57,506 nucleotides of DNA from Chthoniobacterales bacterium. GTDB lineage: Bacteria > Verrucomicrobiota > Verrucomicrobiia > Chthoniobacterales > JAATET01. Under the pieces are notes generated by a model. The model made no database searches. It was not told where the DNA came from and saw nothing but the letters and a program-made list of their open reading frames with translations. The position numbers and the translations under genes are program-made. The DNA lies in contig DATCRI010000066.1 in NCBI GenBank assembly GCA_036569045.1, forward strand, positions 1 through 57,506, given 5' to 3'. Each line of letters begins with the position of its first letter. Position 1 is the stretch's first letter. Shown here piece after piece: positions 18,035-27,175 of the stretch.

Positions 18035-20059
18035 TCAGGCGAGGCGCAGGTCGTGGGTGAGCGCGCCCTTGAAGAGCGGTCGACACGGCTTGCCACTGCG
18101 GAATTTCTCCGGCGGCAGGATGGAGCGGAAGTTCGTGCTGTCCGGATCCATGCGATAGCCCGTCACGGGTTTGCCCGTGGCGCGCTCGAGGATGGTGATG
18201 TCGAGCGGCAGGTCGACCGGAATGCCGGGATGCAGGCAGGGATAGAGGCAGCTGCGGCGGTAGCGGACGCCGGCGAGGCGCAGGTCGGGCGCGAGCGCGG
18301 CGAGCGGAAGCCTGCGGCCCTGCACGTAGAAGTCGTGGGTCGCGGCGAAGGCGTCGTTCGCGCGCACTTCGATGCGGTGCATCGAGGTGTCGACGAAGCG
18401 GCTGGTGGAGCCGCCTTCCACGGGCGTCTCGCAGAGCAGCGGCCAGCTCTCGTGCGCGCGGCGAATCTCGAGGCGGGCGTCGCCTTCCTTGTGCGCGAGG
18501 AGACGCGGGAAGCGCCACTCCCAGATCTTCACGAAGACGTCGCGAGCAATCGGGCAGCCGGCGTCGCGGAGTTCGCCAAGCAGATTGTCGAGGTCGGCAA
18601 GCAGGCAGCTCGGCAGGAAGTAGCGGTCGCGAAGTTCCGACTGCACGAGGCGCAGCGGGCCGGTGGCGGGTCTCACTGCGGCGAGGCCGGCGATGCAGCG
18701 CCAGAGCAGCATGACGGCGCTCATCCACTCGGCGGTGGGCAGCGATTCGATGGCGCGGAACTCGATGAGACCGAGGCAGCCGCCGGGCCAGCCGGGATTC
18801 CAGAACTTGTCGAAGCTTGTCTCGGAGCGGTGGGCGTTGCCGGTGACGTCGGTCTGGAGATGGCGCAGCGTCTCGTTGATGAGGACGCGGTTGTCCACGC
18901 CGGCGGGCAGCGTCTCGAGGAAGTGATAGGCCATCTCGAGATCGAAGAGATCCTTCGCGGATTCATCCGGGCGCGGAGCCTGCGACGAGGCGCCGACGTA
19001 GCAGCCGGTGAAAAGATAGGCCAGCGACGGGTAGCGCTGGAAGTAACGGAGGATCGAAGCGAGCCAGCCGGGGCGGGTGAAGAAGGGATTCTCCTCGATG
19101 CTCGGACCGCCCCAGAGCATGTGGTTCCCGCCGCCGGTGCCGCCGGGATAGTCGCCGGCCGGCTGCTTCCACGAGCGAAGGCCGACGCGCTCGGCGCAGG
19201 CCGTGATCTCGTGCATCCACGCGTCGTAGGCCTGCCAGTTCTCGCAGGTGGGAAGATTGATCTCGAGCACGCCGGGGTCGGCGGTGAGGCCGACGGTCGT
19301 CCAGACCTGGTCGGTATCCTGCGGGACGTAGCCCTGAAGTTCGTAGAGGCCGACCTTCGCCGCGGCCAGCGCTTCGCCGACGGCCTTGAGCAGTTCGGTG
19401 AAGGGAGGCTGGAGCAGCGGCGGGAAGAAGATGCAGAGGCGGCCTTCGTTGAGCTCGGCCACGAGGGCGCGGCGGGGCACGTCGGGCGGCAGAAGGTGCA
19501 GCGGCAGGCGCAGGCCGGCGGGGCCTTCGGCGGTGTTGAGGACGCGCTCCCGGGCCTTGATTTTCCAGGGGACGGAAAGCCATTTGTCATCGATATGATC
19601 GAGCGGGAGCACCCACGTTTTCACGGCCTTGACCTTGGGATCGGTGAAGGCCATCCAGCTGGCGTCGAGGTCGAGGCGCGAGGGCAACGCGGCGAGGAAC
19701 GCGAGGGCGGCAGCCTCGTCGGTGCGCCTGTTGCCGGGGATGCCGCGGAAGAGCTTCCTGCCGTCGCGGCGGGCGAGCATGCGCAGCGCCCAGCGGGGAT
19801 TCACCTCACCGGGGTATTGCTTGCCGGGGCTGAAGAAGACGGCGCCGCCGGCCATGCTGCCCTTGAGCAGCTCGTCGGCCATGCGGCGGGCGTAGGAAAG
19901 TTTCGTGGGGCCGACGGCGGAGAAGGACCACTCGGGCCCGTCGGGATGGAGAGGGACGTAGGTGGGCTCGCCGCCGAGGGTGAGCTGGATGCCTTCCTTC
20001 GCGAAAATGGCGTCGGCCCATTTAGCGGCGGCGTGCGCGGCTTTGGATTTCGTGCTCAT
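18035..20059 (-). CDS. DUF2126 protein (COG4196 C-terminal part), 674 aa
   Basis: The sequence carries DUF2126 hallmarks: LTLGGEPTYVPLHPDGPEWS and VGPTKLSYARRMADELL near the start, the central TGGGNHMLWGGPS, then ENPFFTRPGWLASILRYFQRYPSLAYLFTG (in two blocks) and FRAIESLP. DUF2126 is normally the C-terminal ~800 residues of a protein that begins with a transglutaminase domain; here the transglutaminase is a separate gene overlapping by ATGA (20056-20059). The family has been placed with circularly permuted ATP-grasp and alpha-E proteins in predicted peptide-tagging or amide-ligase systems (Iyer, Burroughs and Aravind's amidoligase work). The reaction is not established. A histidine/acid-rich core suggests an enzyme. 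The DUF assignment is secure; the function is inference. Confidence 0.85.
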   Translation of the reverse strand: MSTKSKAAHAAAKWADAIFAKEGIQLTLGGEPTYVPLHPDGPEWSFSAVGPTKLSYARRMADELLKGSMAGGAVFFSPGKQYPGEVNPRWALRMLARRDGRKLFRGIPGNRRTDEAAALAFLAALPSRLDLDASWMAFTDPKVKAVKTWVLPLDHIDDKWLSVPWKIKARERVLNTAEGPAGLRLPLHLLPPDVPRRALVAELNEGRLCIFFPPLLQPPFTELLKAVGEALAAAKVGLYELQGYVPQDTDQVWTTVGLTADPGVLEINLPTCENWQAYDAWMHEITACAERVGLRSWKQPAGDYPGGTGGGNHMLWGGPSIEENPFFTRPGWLASILRYFQRYPSLAYLFTGCYVGASSQAPRPDESAKDLFDLEMAYHFLETLPAGVDNRVLINETLRHLQTDVTGNAHRSETSFDKFWNPGWPGGCLGLIEFRAIESLPTAEWMSAVMLLWRCIAGLAAVRPATGPLRLVQSELRDRYFLPSCLLADLDNLLGELRDAGCPIARDVFVKIWEWRFPRLLAHKEGDARLEIRRAHESWPLLCETPVEGGSTSRFVDTSMHRIEVRANDAFAATHDFYVQGRRLPLAALAPDLRLAGVRYRRSCLYPCLHPGIPVDLPLDITILERATGKPVTGYRMDPDSTNFRSILPPEKFRSGKPCRPLFKGALTHDLRLA

Positions 20060-20907
20060 CGAGGAACAATTTCGAGGGTGGCCGTCATGGTGCTTTCGAT
20101 CTGCTTGTGACCGTAGTAGCAGCCCTTGATCGGGCTGATGTCGTCGGGATTGAGGCCGACGGCGGCGGGAATGCGGTGGTGGTCGGCGAGGGTGCCGTTG
20201 GTGGGGTCGAGCCCGACCCAGCCCGCGCCGGGCAGGTAGGCCTCGGTCCAGGCGTGAAGGGCATTCTCGGCGCGGCGATCCGTCGCGGCGAGGTCGGGAG
20301 GCTCCCAGAGGAAGCCACTCACGAGGCGGGCGGCGACGCCCTGCTGGCGGAGAACGGTCGCGAGCAGGACGGAGAAATCGCGGCAGGCGCCGGTGCCCGC
20401 GGCGAGCGTCTCGGCGGGCGTGCGGGCCTCGCCTTCGTCGCGGCGTTCGTAGTCGAAATTCTGGAAGATCCAGGTGTTGAGATTCACGAGGGCTTCGATG
20501 GTCGGGCGTGGCGTGTCCGGCCGGCTGAGCTCGGGCGGGAGGGCGACGGGAAAAGGGTTGTCGAGATAGGGCGCGAGAACGGCGGCTTCGTGCGGGAGGT
20601 AGTCGAAGGGCAGGCGCAGGGCGTGCGATTCGAGCAGGAAGTGGAAGGGATTCCGCTCGGTGAGGTCAAGGTCGAGCTCGATGTGAAAGTCGAGGTGCGC
20701 AAGTTTCCTGGGAAAGAAACACCGGGCGACCTTGTTGTCGAACAGGTCGTGGCGGAATTGCACGTCGGCGCTGCGATCGGTCGTGAAAACGGCGCGTTCG
20801 ATGCGGATGTCGTGGCTGTTTCGCGGGAAGAGCCGGACAAGATGGGGGGAGAAGCTGGCGGGTTCCTCATAGGCGTAGTTCGCTCCGCAACGGATTCCGA
20901 TCTTCAC
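20056..20907 (-). CDS. Transglutaminase-like cysteine protein (COG4196 N-terminal type), 283 aa
   Basis: Start chosen at GTG 20907, which overlaps the upstream stop (GTGA) and has GAGGAG about ten bases before it; a longer frame back to 21039 would bury the upstream gene. An N-terminal beta-sandwich region is followed by the transglutaminase core with Cys175 (GTGACRDFSVLLATVLR), His218 (ALHAWTEAYLP) and Asp234 (GLDPTNG), a complete papain-like triad. It ends in ATGA overlap with the DUF2126 gene, so stoichiometric production is expected. In most genomes these two parts are one polypeptide. Likely action is amide hydrolysis or transfer on a peptide made or marked by the ATP-grasp partner. No signal peptide, so cytosolic. 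Confidence 0.86.
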   Translation of the reverse strand: MKIGIRCGANYAYEEPASFSPHLVRLFPRNSHDIRIERAVFTTDRSADVQFRHDLFDNKVARCFFPRKLAHLDFHIELDLDLTERNPFHFLLESHALRLPFDYLPHEAAVLAPYLDNPFPVALPPELSRPDTPRPTIEALVNLNTWIFQNFDYERRDEGEARTPAETLAAGTGACRDFSVLLATVLRQQGVAARLVSGFLWEPPDLAATDRRAENALHAWTEAYLPGAGWVGLDPTNGTLADHHRIPAAVGLNPDDISPIKGCYYGHKQIESTMTATLEIVPR

Positions 20908-21773
20908 CCTTTGATTCTCCTCATGTTCACCTTGATTTTCATGGCCTGCCCTCCGCCGCCCTTGAAGGTGCCGCGCACGGGGGCGGCATCCCGGTTGTCG
21001 CGGCCGAACGATACCGCGACGTGCTGCTCGGCGCACCATCGATTATTCGTGGGGTCGAGCGCGACCCATTGCAGGCCGGGAACGAGCGCCTCGACCCAGG
21101 CGTGGGTGGCGACGGCACCGACGAGGCGACGGCCGGTCTTCGAGCGGGGCGGCTCGGTCTCGATGTAGCCGCAGACATAGCGCGCGGGCAGGCCGGCCGT
21201 GCGCAGGACGCTGAGCATGATGTTCGCAAAATCCTGGCAGACGCCGCGTTTGGCCTTCCAGACGAGGGCGAGCGGCGTGGAATTGTCCGTGGTGCCGGGG
21301 CGGTATTCGAATGTCCGGTAAATGGCGCGGTTGAGGGCGTCGAGGCCGTCGCGCAGCGCGACGCCGGGCGCGAGGAATTGTCTGGCCCAGGTGGCGGCCA
21401 TCCCGCCGACGGGGACATTCGTGGTGGGCTGGAGGTAATCGAAGTAATCGAGCAGCACCGACGAGAAGAGCTGCCGCGCCTCGGCGACGGGCACGTCGAG
21501 AGCCTCGGCGGGCAGCTGCGGGGCGTGCGTCTCGACGACGAGGTGGTTGTGAATGGCGAGGCGCTCGTGCCGCAGCGGGTGCGAGAAGAAGGCGACGGGA
21601 TTGCCGAAGGTGTCGGTGTAATGCGTCGTCGGCAGGTCGGGGACGATCTCGATGCGGTGGCTGAGGATGCGCTGCGTCGCGGTCTCGGGCGGCGTGAGAC
21701 GCGCCTCGAGGTAGGCCTCGATGGCCGAGCCCTGGTAGCGGTAATCGGTCGTGTGCGTGATCTCAAACCGCAT
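20904..21773 (-). CDS. Transglutaminase family protein (COG1305), 289 aa
   Basis: The ATG at 21773 is used; a TTG two codons earlier is the only alternative. The protein begins with the N-terminal strand FEITHTTDYRYQGSA typical of bacterial transglutaminase-like proteins. It then has Cys179 (KRGVCQDFANIMLSVLR), His224 (VATHAWVEALVP) and Asp240 (WVALDPTNN), giving an intact catalytic triad. It overlaps the ATP-grasp/alpha-E gene by 11 bases and the next transglutaminase by 4. This gene is the usual companion of ATP-grasp/alpha-E proteins. It has no signal peptide. A cytosolic peptidase or acyl-transfer role on a tagged substrate is the family-level inference. Confidence 0.88.
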   Translation of the reverse strand: MRFEITHTTDYRYQGSAIEAYLEARLTPPETATQRILSHRIEIVPDLPTTHYTDTFGNPVAFFSHPLRHERLAIHNHLVVETHAPQLPAEALDVPVAEARQLFSSVLLDYFDYLQPTTNVPVGGMAATWARQFLAPGVALRDGLDALNRAIYRTFEYRPGTTDNSTPLALVWKAKRGVCQDFANIMLSVLRTAGLPARYVCGYIETEPPRSKTGRRLVGAVATHAWVEALVPGLQWVALDPTNNRWCAEQHVAVSFGRDNRDAAPVRGTFKGGGGQAMKIKVNMRRIKG

Positions 21774-24330
21774 TGGCAAACCCGGTGAGCAGCGGTTGGT
21801 CGGCGTGCATGTGAATCTGGTGATTGAGAAAGCCGTCGGCGATGAGCTCGTGGATGCCGAGCGTGCGTTTGAGCAGGGCGTCGATGCGGTCGATGAGCTC
21901 GCCGCGGGCGGCGGCGCGCGGCTGGCCGTGCTCGATCTCGCGGTCGGCGAGGTGTTCCCAATCGATCTGGAGCATTTCGCTGCGGAGTTCCTCGATGCCG
22001 GCGAAGGTGCGCTGGAGGCCGGGCGACGAATGGACCTGCGAGAGCTCGAGGAGGTCGCGGCAGGCGATGAGGCAGCGGTTCACCGAGCGAGGCACGGTGG
22101 GATTCTGCCAGAACATCTCGAAGACGGGGCCGGGCTCGATGCGCATCTGGTAGACGCGGCGGTAGACGTCGCGGCAGTTCAGCAGGCGCAGGAAGGCGGA
22201 GAGCTGGATCTCGCGGGAATGCTCGTGCGCGGGGCCGGCGGAGCGCAGCAGCGAACGGGTCATCGTCGCGAGGGCGTTTGCCGTGATGGCGGCGCGCTCG
22301 ACGCGCTCGCCGACTTCGCAGAACCGCCAGCCGCCGTCGGCGATCATCGTGGTCTGCGCGAATCCGAAGAATTGGGCGACGAGCTGGGTGACCTGCTCGC
22401 AGGTGCGGCGGGTGACGGCGGCCCGTCGAGCGTCGTCGAGCCGCGAGTGGCGATTGGCGTTGTCGAAAAGCGAGCGAAGCTGGCTGAGGGTGGAGCCGAC
22501 CTCGTTGCTGAAGGTTTCGAGGATGGAGTCGGTGTTCTGCGTGGCGCGCTCGATGGAGCTGCGGACGGAGCCGGAGCCGGTCGGGTCGAATGTGAGGCGA
22601 TAGCGTCCGAGGGCGCTCGAAATGGTGTCCTTCTCGGTGCGGCCGCCCTCGAGCGGCGGAAGCATGCGATTCCAGACGGGCCGGTAAAGCGTGCGCTCGG
22701 TGGAGTTGAGTTCCTCGGTCTCGAGCGACTCGATCACGCCAATCATGGCCGCGAGACTGCGGGCGCGCTCGAGGTAACGGCCGGCCCAGTAGAACGCCTC
22801 GGCGACGCGGCTGGTGACGTGCTGCGAGGGCGGGTGCACGTCGTGGACAAGGCGCGGACCGGGATCCGGATTCGTGCCGGGCTCGGCCTCGACCCAGGTA
22901 TCCTTGCTGCCGCCGCGGAGCTCCGAGGCGGTGAAGAACGAGCCGTCCTCGGCGACGCGCGTGAGGGCGCCGGGGAAGGTCGCGTATTCTCCGTCGCCGT
23001 GATGGAGCGCGAAGAGAATGTGGTCCTGATGCCGCGTGTGCGGCCGGCCGTTCTCGTAGCTGAGCGTGAGAGCGGACGAGCCGCGAGGCTGCGCGACGAA
23101 GTTGCCGGCGTCCTCGAGGATCTCGCTGATAAGCGCGCGCTGGCGGCGTTCGTCGAAGTCCTCGCCCTCGTCGGGCGTGCAGATCTTCTCGCCGTAGATC
23201 GGGCGGATGACGTAGCTAGACAGGTCGTTGAGCACCATTTCGCGCTGGTCGAGATCGCCGAGCCAGAAGGTGTCGAGTTCGTCGAGAATCGGCGTCTCGC
23301 TGAGGTAGTAGCGAATGAGCGCGGGGGTGAAGCGCAGCAGCGCGCGGTCGTCGGCGAGCTGGGCGCCGACGGCGTTGATCACCGAGACGGTGCCCTGGCG
23401 GATGCATTGCACGAGGCCGGGCACGCCGAGCAGCGAGTCGCGCCGGAAGACCAGCGGGTCCAGCCACATGTCGGAGATTCGCGAGTAGATCACCTCGACG
23501 CGTTCGAGGCCGGAAACCGTCTTCAGATAGACGCGATCGTTCAGGACAATGAGGTCGCCGCCCTGCACGAGCGGGATACCCATGCGTCGGGCGAGAAAGC
23601 TGTGCTCGGAATACGCGGCGCTGCCCTGGCCGGGCGAGAGGAGCACGATCGTGGGATCGGTGTCGCGGGCGAAGCTGCGGAGAAGCTCGAGGATGTCGGT
23701 GGGCGCCTCGGTGATGGAATGGATCGCGTAGTCGAGAAACGCCTGGGGCATCACGCGGGCCATCGCGCGCCGATTCTGGATCATGTAGGACATGCCCGAC
23801 GGCTGGCTGAAGTAGTGATGCTTCACCACCATGCGCCCGTCGGATGTGCGGCCCACGGCCATGCCGCTGAGGTGCAAAAACTGCCCGCCCGGCGGTTTCA
23901 GGGCCCGGGCGGCGCGCTGGAAATACGGGCTGCCGAGCACGGGATGCAGCGGCACGATGCCCTGGCGGAGGATGCGTTGCTCGCCGTAGACGTCGCGGAG
24001 AAAACACTCGAAGGCGTGCAGCCGCTGGGCCATTCCGCTCGAGAGCGTCTTCCATTCCGCCGCGGTGAAGACCTGCGGCAGCAGGTCGCAGAACCAGGGA
24101 CGCCGGCCCCAGGTGCGGTCGCGACCGACGGCAAAGGAGACGCCCATCTCGCGCATGGTGGCCTCGAGCTGTTCGTCACTGCGGCGAAGCTCGGCGCGAC
24201 CGGCGTGGTCGAATCGCCGGAGCAGAGGACGATAGATCGCGCGGGGCTGCCCGGAGGCATCGATCAGCTCGTTCCAATGGACGGAATCCGACTTTCTTTT
24301 GCCCGTGGCTCCCCGTTTCGCCTGCTGCAC
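21763..24330 (-). CDS. Circularly permuted ATP-grasp ligase fused to alpha-E domain, 855 aa
   Basis: Starts at GTG 24330. Residues ~1-490 match circularly permuted type 2 ATP-grasp proteins (formerly DUF404/DUF407, COG2308): GVSFAVGRDRTWGRRPWFCDLLPQ is split across GVSFAV and FCDLLPQVF, followed by HLSGMAVGR, IVLLSPGQGSAAYSEHSFLA and IYSRISDMWLDPLVF. From ~535 (RVAEAFYWAGRYLERARS) to the end is an alpha-helical alpha-E domain (DUF403, COG2307) with its RNCRDVYR-like block and closing LIADGFLNHQIHMH-type sequence. Usually these are two adjacent genes; here they are one polypeptide, supporting direct cooperation. Predicted activity is ATP-dependent amide-bond formation; the substrate is unknown. 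It is the first gene of a coupled minus-strand operon with two transglutaminases and DUF2126. Confidence 0.88.
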   Translation of the reverse strand: MQQAKRGATGKRKSDSVHWNELIDASGQPRAIYRPLLRRFDHAGRAELRRSDEQLEATMREMGVSFAVGRDRTWGRRPWFCDLLPQVFTAAEWKTLSSGMAQRLHAFECFLRDVYGEQRILRQGIVPLHPVLGSPYFQRAARALKPPGGQFLHLSGMAVGRTSDGRMVVKHHYFSQPSGMSYMIQNRRAMARVMPQAFLDYAIHSITEAPTDILELLRSFARDTDPTIVLLSPGQGSAAYSEHSFLARRMGIPLVQGGDLIVLNDRVYLKTVSGLERVEVIYSRISDMWLDPLVFRRDSLLGVPGLVQCIRQGTVSVINAVGAQLADDRALLRFTPALIRYYLSETPILDELDTFWLGDLDQREMVLNDLSSYVIRPIYGEKICTPDEGEDFDERRQRALISEILEDAGNFVAQPRGSSALTLSYENGRPHTRHQDHILFALHHGDGEYATFPGALTRVAEDGSFFTASELRGGSKDTWVEAEPGTNPDPGPRLVHDVHPPSQHVTSRVAEAFYWAGRYLERARSLAAMIGVIESLETEELNSTERTLYRPVWNRMLPPLEGGRTEKDTISSALGRYRLTFDPTGSGSVRSSIERATQNTDSILETFSNEVGSTLSQLRSLFDNANRHSRLDDARRAAVTRRTCEQVTQLVAQFFGFAQTTMIADGGWRFCEVGERVERAAITANALATMTRSLLRSAGPAHEHSREIQLSAFLRLLNCRDVYRRVYQMRIEPGPVFEMFWQNPTVPRSVNRCLIACRDLLELSQVHSSPGLQRTFAGIEELRSEMLQIDWEHLADREIEHGQPRAAARGELIDRIDALLKRTLGIHELIADGFLNHQIHMHADQPLLTGFANAV

Positions 24331-24368
24331 GCGAAGACGCTTTTCAGGCCCCCCGGGTGGGTCAAGCG

Positions 24369-24384
24369 TAAACCGCGATTTACC
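24369..24384. promoter_or_regulatory. Near-palindrome upstream of the ATP-grasp operon
   Basis: GTAAACCGCGATTTAC is symmetric at 14 of 16 positions and lies about 40 bases upstream of the GTG start of the ATP-grasp gene. It is next to a TTGACC hexamer (24365-24360, minus strand) that could be a -35 element, though no good -10 follows at the right distance. A regulator-binding site is possible. Confidence 0.25.
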
Positions 24385-24390
24385 ACTGCA

Positions 24391-25452
24391 TTACCCATGC
24401 TCGAACAGCCGCCGAAGGAACTCCGCGTCGCTGAAACTCGAGCCGTTCCCGAGCCGGACGACGACGAGTTTGCGGGAGGGAACGACGTAGCACCGCTGGC
24501 CGCCGGAGCCGACCATGGCAATGAGGTCGGCCGGAGCCGCGGGGGAAATGCAGCATGTGCGCCAGTCGGCGGGCGAGCGACTTTCGCCCAGGGTGCCTTC
24601 GATGGAGAGCGCGCGGGCGTCCGGGGCGGCAGCGTTGGCGTTCAGCCAGAAGCTGAGGCCATACATCGAGTTGGCCGGGGATCCGGCGAACGCGCCGGCG
24701 AAGGCCGCGGGCGGCAGGGCGGATCCTGGCACGGCCCGGCCGGGGGCGCCGACGAGGCGGCCGATCTTCGCGAGATCCCGGGCGGTGAGTCTCGCGCCGG
24801 CGGAGAAGAACGGGTTGCCCCTGCCGTCGCGGCGCCAGGCGGCGACGGCGGGAATCCCGAGGGGAACGAGGACTTTTGCGGCGAGGTAGCTGAGAGGATC
24901 GGTGCGGCGGGAGGAGAGTTTTCGGCGCAGGATCTCCTCGAGGAGCTCGTAGTTGCCGGGCGCGTAGGCGAAGCGGGCGCCGGGTTCGTTGACGAGCGGG
25001 AGGGAGATGGCGAGCCGGTTTTTGTCGCGCACGCCGCGCGCGTAGATCGTGTTGTAGCCGCTGGCGAGGCCGGAGGTCTGCTCGAGGAGATTGCGAATGG
25101 TGAGCGTGCTTTTGCCCGAATCGCCGCGCCATTCGGGGATCGTCCTGGCGACGGGCTCGTCGAAGGTGAGAATGCCCTGGCTGCGGGCGGCGAAGGTCGC
25201 GAGGGCGGCGAGGTTCTTCGTGATGCTCATCACGAGGAACGTGTTGTCGGGCGTAACGCCGGATGCGTAGGACTCGTGGAGCGTTTTCCCGGCCTGCTGA
25301 ACGATGAGCGCGAGGCCGCCGTGTTTGCGTGAGTAGGCGGCGGCGGCGGCGATCCGGGAGTCGGGCAGCCGCAGGGAGGAGGCTGCGGATTCCATCCCGT
25401 GCGAGGGCGCAACGGCCGCCAGCAGCAGAAGGATGGAAAGCGCGCGTTTCAT
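24391..25452 (-). CDS. Secreted serine hydrolase, beta-lactamase/class C fold, 353 aa
   Basis: The ATG at 25452 overlaps the gpsA stop (ATGA) and begins a signal peptide ([19 protein letters not shown]). The active-site SxxK is Ser76-Ile-Thr-Lys79 in FLVMSITKNLAALATFA. The second-motif Tyr lies in FAYAPGNYELLEEIL. A C-terminal block, MVGSGGQRCYVVPSRKLVVVRLG, is typical of this fold. Members include D,D-peptidases, esterases and class C beta-lactamases; sequence alone does not separate them. The unusual Tyr-Ala-Pro-Gly-Asn in place of Tyr-Ser-Asn argues against a true beta-lactamase. It is third in a plsY-gpsA operon, which may be only transcriptional convenience. Confidence 0.85.
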   Translation of the reverse strand: MKRALSILLLLAAVAPSHGMESAASSLRLPDSRIAAAAAYSRKHGGLALIVQQAGKTLHESYASGVTPDNTFLVMSITKNLAALATFAARSQGILTFDEPVARTIPEWRGDSGKSTLTIRNLLEQTSGLASGYNTIYARGVRDKNRLAISLPLVNEPGARFAYAPGNYELLEEILRRKLSSRRTDPLSYLAAKVLVPLGIPAVAAWRRDGRGNPFFSAGARLTARDLAKIGRLVGAPGRAVPGSALPPAAFAGAFAGSPANSMYGLSFWLNANAAAPDARALSIEGTLGESRSPADWRTCCISPAAPADLIAMVGSGGQRCYVVPSRKLVVVRLGNGSSFSDAEFLRRLFEHG

Positions 25453-26453
25453 GAGTCGTCGGCTTCCGGCTTCGGGGGGCGCACGAGCAGGGCGCCCATG
25501 GCCTGCCGGGGGGGACGGCCCTCGTGCAGCACGGCATGGACTTCCGTGATGATCGGCGCCTCGACGCCGAGCCGCTGGGCGCATTGCAAGGCGCTGCGGG
25601 AGGTTGGCACGCCCTCGGCGACCATCTTCATGGATTCCTGGATCTCCGCGACGGTCTCGCCGCGGCCGAGGCGCTCCCCGAATCCGCGGTTGCGACTGTG
25701 CGAGCTGAAACAGGTGACCATGAGGTCGCCGATCCCGCTGAGGCCGGCGAAGGTTTCGCGGCGGCCGCCGAGCGCGACGCCGAGTCGCGTCATCTCCGCG
25801 AGGGCGCGGGTGACGAGAGCGGCCTTGGCATTGTCGCCCATGCGCAGGCCGTCCGAAACGCCGGCGCCGATGGCGAAGACGTTCTTCAAGGCGCCGCCGA
25901 GCTGGATGCCGTCGACATCCTCGCTCGTGTAGGTGCGGAAGGTGGGGAAGGAAAACAGCTCCTGCAGCGCGGGGAGGAGGTCGTTGTGGCGGGAACCGAT
26001 CACGCCGGCGGCGGGGATGCCACGCGCGATCTCGGCGGCCAGATTCGGCCCGGAAAGCACCGCGAGCGGCCGGCCGGGCAGGCATTCGCCGAGCACCTGC
26101 GTCATGAGGTGACCGGTATCGGCCTCGATGCCCTTCGTGCACGAAACGAGCGTGGCGTTCTCGCCGAGCGATGTCCCCGCGAGATCCCGGGCAACTTCAC
26201 GAAAGGCGCGCGACGGCACGACCACCGCGAGCAGATCGGCCTGTGCGGCCTCCTCGAGATCGTTGGTGACCTCCACGTTCTCCGGCAGCGGCACGCCGGG
26301 CAGGTAGTCGGCATTCATGCGCGTGGTGCGCAGGCGCTCCGCGGCGGCGGCGCTGTGGGCCCACAGGCGCACGGTGGGACGATTGCCGGCGAGGAGAATG
26401 GCGAGGGCGGTGCCCCAGCCGCCGGCTCCGATGACGCTGATTCGTGAAAACAT
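25449..26453 (-). CDS. gpsA: NAD(P)-dependent glycerol-3-phosphate dehydrogenase
   Basis: The enzyme reduces dihydroxyacetone phosphate to sn-glycerol-3-phosphate for phospholipid synthesis, in the cytosol. The Rossmann motif [10 protein letters not shown] lies at residues 9-18. Other family blocks are [17 protein letters not shown], the catalytic-lysine region [14 protein letters not shown], and [19 protein letters not shown]. The 334-residue length is normal. It starts 14 bases downstream of plsY, which uses its product, and overlaps the serine hydrolase gene by four bases. The functional link with plsY makes the assignment very safe. Confidence 0.96.
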   Translation of the reverse strand: MFSRISVIGAGGWGTALAILLAGNRPTVRLWAHSAAAAERLRTTRMNADYLPGVPLPENVEVTNDLEEAAQADLLAVVVPSRAFREVARDLAGTSLGENATLVSCTKGIEADTGHLMTQVLGECLPGRPLAVLSGPNLAAEIARGIPAAGVIGSRHNDLLPALQELFSFPTFRTYTSEDVDGIQLGGALKNVFAIGAGVSDGLRMGDNAKAALVTRALAEMTRLGVALGGRRETFAGLSGIGDLMVTCFSSHSRNRGFGERLGRGETVAEIQESMKMVAEGVPTSRSALQCAQRLGVEAPIITEVHAVLHEGRPPRQAMGALLVRPPKPEADDS

Positions 26454-26467
26454 TCCCGGGAGGAGAT

Positions 26468-27088
26468 TCAGGATTTACGGCGCTTCTCGAAACGCGACTC
26501 CGTGCCCTGCATCAGGCGGGAAATATTCCCCCGATGCAGCCAGAAGACGAGCACGCACATGGCGACGCCGACGATCGCGAGCGCCCCGTTGCCGCCGCGC
26601 AGCCAGAGGGTGACGAGCGTCCCGCCCAGCACGACCGTCGCGACGAGCGACGCGATCGAAACGATGCGCGTGGCCAGGAAGACAATCACCCAGGCCGTGA
26701 TCGAGAGGACGAAGACCGGCCAGGGAAACAACGCGAGCGCGATGCCCCCGGAGGTCGCAATGCCTTTGCCGCCCTTGAAGCCCAGCCAGACGGGGAACGT
26801 GTGCCCGAGCAGCACGAAGATCGCGGCGAGGATGCCGGCCAGCGTCGCGTCGAGCCCGAGCGCGGGCGCGACGGCTTTCGCGAGCACCACCGCAAGCGCG
26901 CCCTTGCCGATATCGAGGGCAAAGCACAGGTAGCCCCATTTCTTGCCCAGCACGCGCAGGGCGTTCGTGGCGCCGATGTTCCCGCTGCCTTCCTTGCGCA
27001 GATCCACCCCGCGCGCACGGCCAATCACGAAGCCGCTCGGGAACGAACCGATCAGGTAGGCCCCGATCGCGACAAAGACGAAGAACAT
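26468..27088 (-). CDS. plsY: Acyl-phosphate:glycerol-3-phosphate acyltransferase
   Basis: PlsY is an integral inner-membrane enzyme that transfers an acyl group from acyl-phosphate to glycerol-3-phosphate, the first step of phospholipid assembly. Start taken at ATG 27088, where the first membrane segment begins ([20 protein letters not shown]). The three cytosolic motifs are present: [27 protein letters not shown] and [13 protein letters not shown]. About five membrane helices fit the 206-residue length. The C-terminal tail is basic. It is the first gene of the operon with gpsA and diverges from msrB across 87 bases. Confidence 0.95.
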   Translation of the reverse strand: MFFVFVAIGAYLIGSFPSGFVIGRARGVDLRKEGSGNIGATNALRVLGKKWGYLCFALDIGKGALAVVLAKAVAPALGLDATLAGILAAIFVLLGHTFPVWLGFKGGKGIATSGGIALALFPWPVFVLSITAWVIVFLATRIVSIASLVATVVLGGTLVTLWLRGGNGALAIVGVAMCVLVFWLHRGNISRLMQGTESRFEKRRKS

Positions 27089-27175
27089 GCGAACATTTCC
27101 CCAAGGCCGCCCCGCCGCGACAAGAACTTTCGCGGGAATGAAATGCGCCGTGGCGCCTCTCACCTTCACCTGACC

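Noticed and set aside
17138-20110. 990-residue plus-strand open frame opposite sulfatase and DUF2126
   Set aside because: The minus strand holds two recognised genes; the plus frame shows no motif.
21751-25332. 1193-residue plus-strand open frame across the ATP-grasp operon
   Set aside because: Spans several genuine minus-strand genes with recognised motifs; Glu/Val/Gly-rich shadow sequence.
24391-25452. Antibiotic-resistance class C beta-lactamase
   Set aside because: SxxK fold is present but the second motif is Tyr-Ala-Pro-Gly-Asn rather than Tyr-Ser-Asn, and the broader serine hydrolase family fits better.
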